Positions 5,922-6,947 of a stretch of 6,947 nucleotides of DNA are shown here, piece after piece. Made by a program: the position numbers and the translations under genes. Below the pieces are notes generated by a model that saw only the letters and a list, made by a program, of their open reading frames with translations, was not told where the DNA came from and searched no databases. Each line of letters opens with the position of its first letter. Position 1 is the first letter of the stretch. This stretch comes from an uncultured Acidimicrobium sp. (GTDB lineage: Bacteria; Actinomycetota; Acidimicrobiia; Acidimicrobiales; Ilumatobacteraceae). The stretch lies in the NCBI GenBank assembly GCA_903850275.1, contig CAINLH010000203.1:1-6947 (forward strand). Reading direction: 5' to 3'.

Positions 5922-6947
5922 ATGGCGATTTCATTTTCGCGCCCCGATCCATCCTCGCCCGCCGCAGTTGGCGCAGCGCAGTTTACGGTTGGGCGCCGCG
6001 GCTACGAGCAGGAGGAGGTACGCGATTTTTTGCGTATGGTTTCGGCCGAACTCGCACGCCTGCAGGAGCGAGAACGCTTTCTAGAAAGTGAATTGCGCGC
6101 GATGCAAACGCGCGGCATGTCGGCCCCGGGTGTTCTTGATGAAGAAACCGTTACTGCATTGTTGGGTGAGGAAACGGCGAGAGTGCTTACTGTTGCTCGC
6201 GAAGCTGCTCAACAGATGCGCTTACGTGCCGCAGAATCTGCTGAACGCTTAGTGCGTGAGGCGAGCGCCGATGCATCTCGTATGCGACAAGATGCCGAAC
6301 TAGAGGCCGCCCGCCGACAAAATGATGCCGCCGCCGATGTTGAGGCAGAAATAGAACTTGCCAAACAGCAAGGTCGAGACATGGTGAACGAAGCGCGCGA
6401 GTATCGCGAGAAAGTACTGAGTGAATTAGCTCGTCGTCGTGAACTTGCACGTCAACAGATTGAGCAACTGATTCATAATCGTGATCGGTTGGTGAGCGCA
6501 TTTGATCGTGCTCGAAACGCAGCCGACGATGTTGTCGGTGACCTAGCTGAGTTTGACGATCTTTCTCAGGAGATTGCACGAGCTGCGGCATCCGTTGCCC
6601 CTAGCGATCCAACCGAGCCTGTAATTTTCGATCACACGAAGGACCCAGAAGCAATCCCGCAACGTTCGACGTCGATGGTTTCCGAAGAAGTAGTAGTTGC
6701 TGACGAAGTTGTGGAAGTTGTAGAGGAAACATTCGTTGTTGAAGAATCGGTTGTAGCAGAAGACGCAGTTGTTGAAGAGGTTGTTGAGGAAGTGGTGGTG
6801 GAAGTTGATCCAACACCTGTTTCGCCGAAGCGCGAAACCCCCGCCGGTATGAGCGATCACCCTTCTACTGACCCACCAGCAGAGGAACACTTTGCCACTG
6901 TTGTTCAGCTGTTTGGCAATTCGCGAAAAAGTAAAGTTGATCAACCC
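5922..6947 (+). CDS. DivIVA-domain coiled-coil protein (3' end outside window)
   Basis: 342 codons are visible and no stop is reached at the right edge. The N-terminus carries a DivIVA domain at about 18-62 (AAQFTVGRRGYEQEEVRDFL and the following helix), the membrane-curvature-binding and oligomerising module of division and polar-growth proteins. A long charged, alanine- and arginine-rich helix follows at about 74-220, a probable coiled coil. A proline-containing linker leads to a valine/glutamate tract (about 252-296). A short tail HFATVVQLFGNSRKSK (323-338) may be close to the true C-terminus. The role is inferred to be scaffolding at the division site or poles in the cytoplasm. The ATG at 5922 is the only possible start after the in-frame TAA of the protease gene, but it lacks a ribosome site. 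The gene is 21 nt downstream of the protease, suggesting at least partial co-transcription. The family is clear; the subtype (DivIVA, Wag31 or SepIVA-like) is not. Confidence 0.87.
   Translation, partial: MAISFSRPDPSSPAAVGAAQFTVGRRGYEQEEVRDFLRMVSAELARLQERERFLESELRAMQTRGMSAPGVLDEETVTALLGEETARVLTVAREAAQQMRLRAAESAERLVREASADASRMRQDAELEAARRQNDAAADVEAEIELAKQQGRDMVNEAREYREKVLSELARRRELARQQIEQLIHNRDRLVSAFDRARNAADDVVGDLAEFDDLSQEIARAAASVAPSDPTEPVIFDHTKDPEAIPQRSTSMVSEEVVVADEVVEVVEETFVVEESVVAEDAVVEEVVEEVVVEVDPTPVSPKRETPAGMSDHPSTDPPAEEHFATVVQLFGNSRKSKVDQP
6675..6809 (+). repeat. Degenerate valine/glutamate-coding repeat tract
   Basis: Inside the divIVA-like gene, residues 252-296 are almost only V, E, D and A, with short units such as EEVVV, EVVEVVEE and EEVVEEVVVEV. 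At DNA level this is an irregular GTTGTNGAAGA-type repeat. It probably encodes an acidic, flexible or beta-prone linker, and it creates long Gln/Leu-rich open frames on the opposite strand. Confidence 0.7.

Noticed and set aside
5322..5923. Minus-strand open frames opposite the Lon-like domain
   Set aside because: They are antisense to a clearly conserved protease domain with catalytic motifs, and show no domain of their own.
6187..6944. Long minus-strand open frames, Gln/Leu- or Asn/Phe-rich, opposite the DivIVA-like gene
   Set aside because: Their composition is the mirror of the Glu/Val tract and coiled-coil codons. They have no family features and are shadows of the plus-strand gene.

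Overview
The window suggests a bacterium of the Actinomycetota, possibly an Acidimicrobiia-like lineage with roughly balanced base composition. The evidence is a membrane-anchored YlbL-type Lon-like protease followed directly by a DivIVA-domain coiled-coil protein on the plus strand, plus the use of TTG and possibly GTG starts. This placement is an inference from gene content; no rRNA or other marker lies in the window.

Layout. Positions 1-4699 on the minus strand form one tight gene cluster, read from right to left. It starts with a small two-helix membrane protein (4397-4699), then neuB-like (3345-4379), neuC-like (2207-3355) and neuA-like (1524-2207) genes. These are followed by a 399-residue surface-carbohydrate protein (317-1516) and the start of a LIC12162-family putative transferase (1-320, running off the left edge). 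Junctions are 17 nt, an 11-nt overlap, a 1-nt (or 4-nt) overlap, a 7-nt gap and a 4-nt overlap, as expected for one translationally coupled operon. Positions 4698-6947 on the plus strand carry the divergent pair: the Lon-like protease (4698-5900), then the DivIVA-like protein (5922 to the right edge, no stop reached).

How the genes work together. NeuC, NeuB and NeuA are the core of nonulosonic (sialic-type) acid synthesis. NeuC makes a 2-acetamido-mannose-type sugar from a UDP-sugar, NeuB condenses it with phosphoenolpyruvate, and NeuA activates the product as a CMP-sugar. The two downstream genes belong to families typical of O-antigen and surface-polysaccharide loci, and are the natural candidates for using the CMP-sugar. 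Whether the sugar is N-acetylneuraminate or a legionaminate/pseudaminate-like relative cannot be decided here, because no aminotransferase, acetyltransferase or dehydratase gene lies within the window. The plus-strand pair looks like chromosomal housekeeping for the cell envelope and division. The boundary between the surface-sugar operon and this backbone falls at the divergent junction near 4700, where the two outward-facing genes share a CATG.

No RNA gene, mobile element, CRISPR array or clear terminator was seen. No intergenic stretch exceeds 300 bases if the small membrane gene is accepted.
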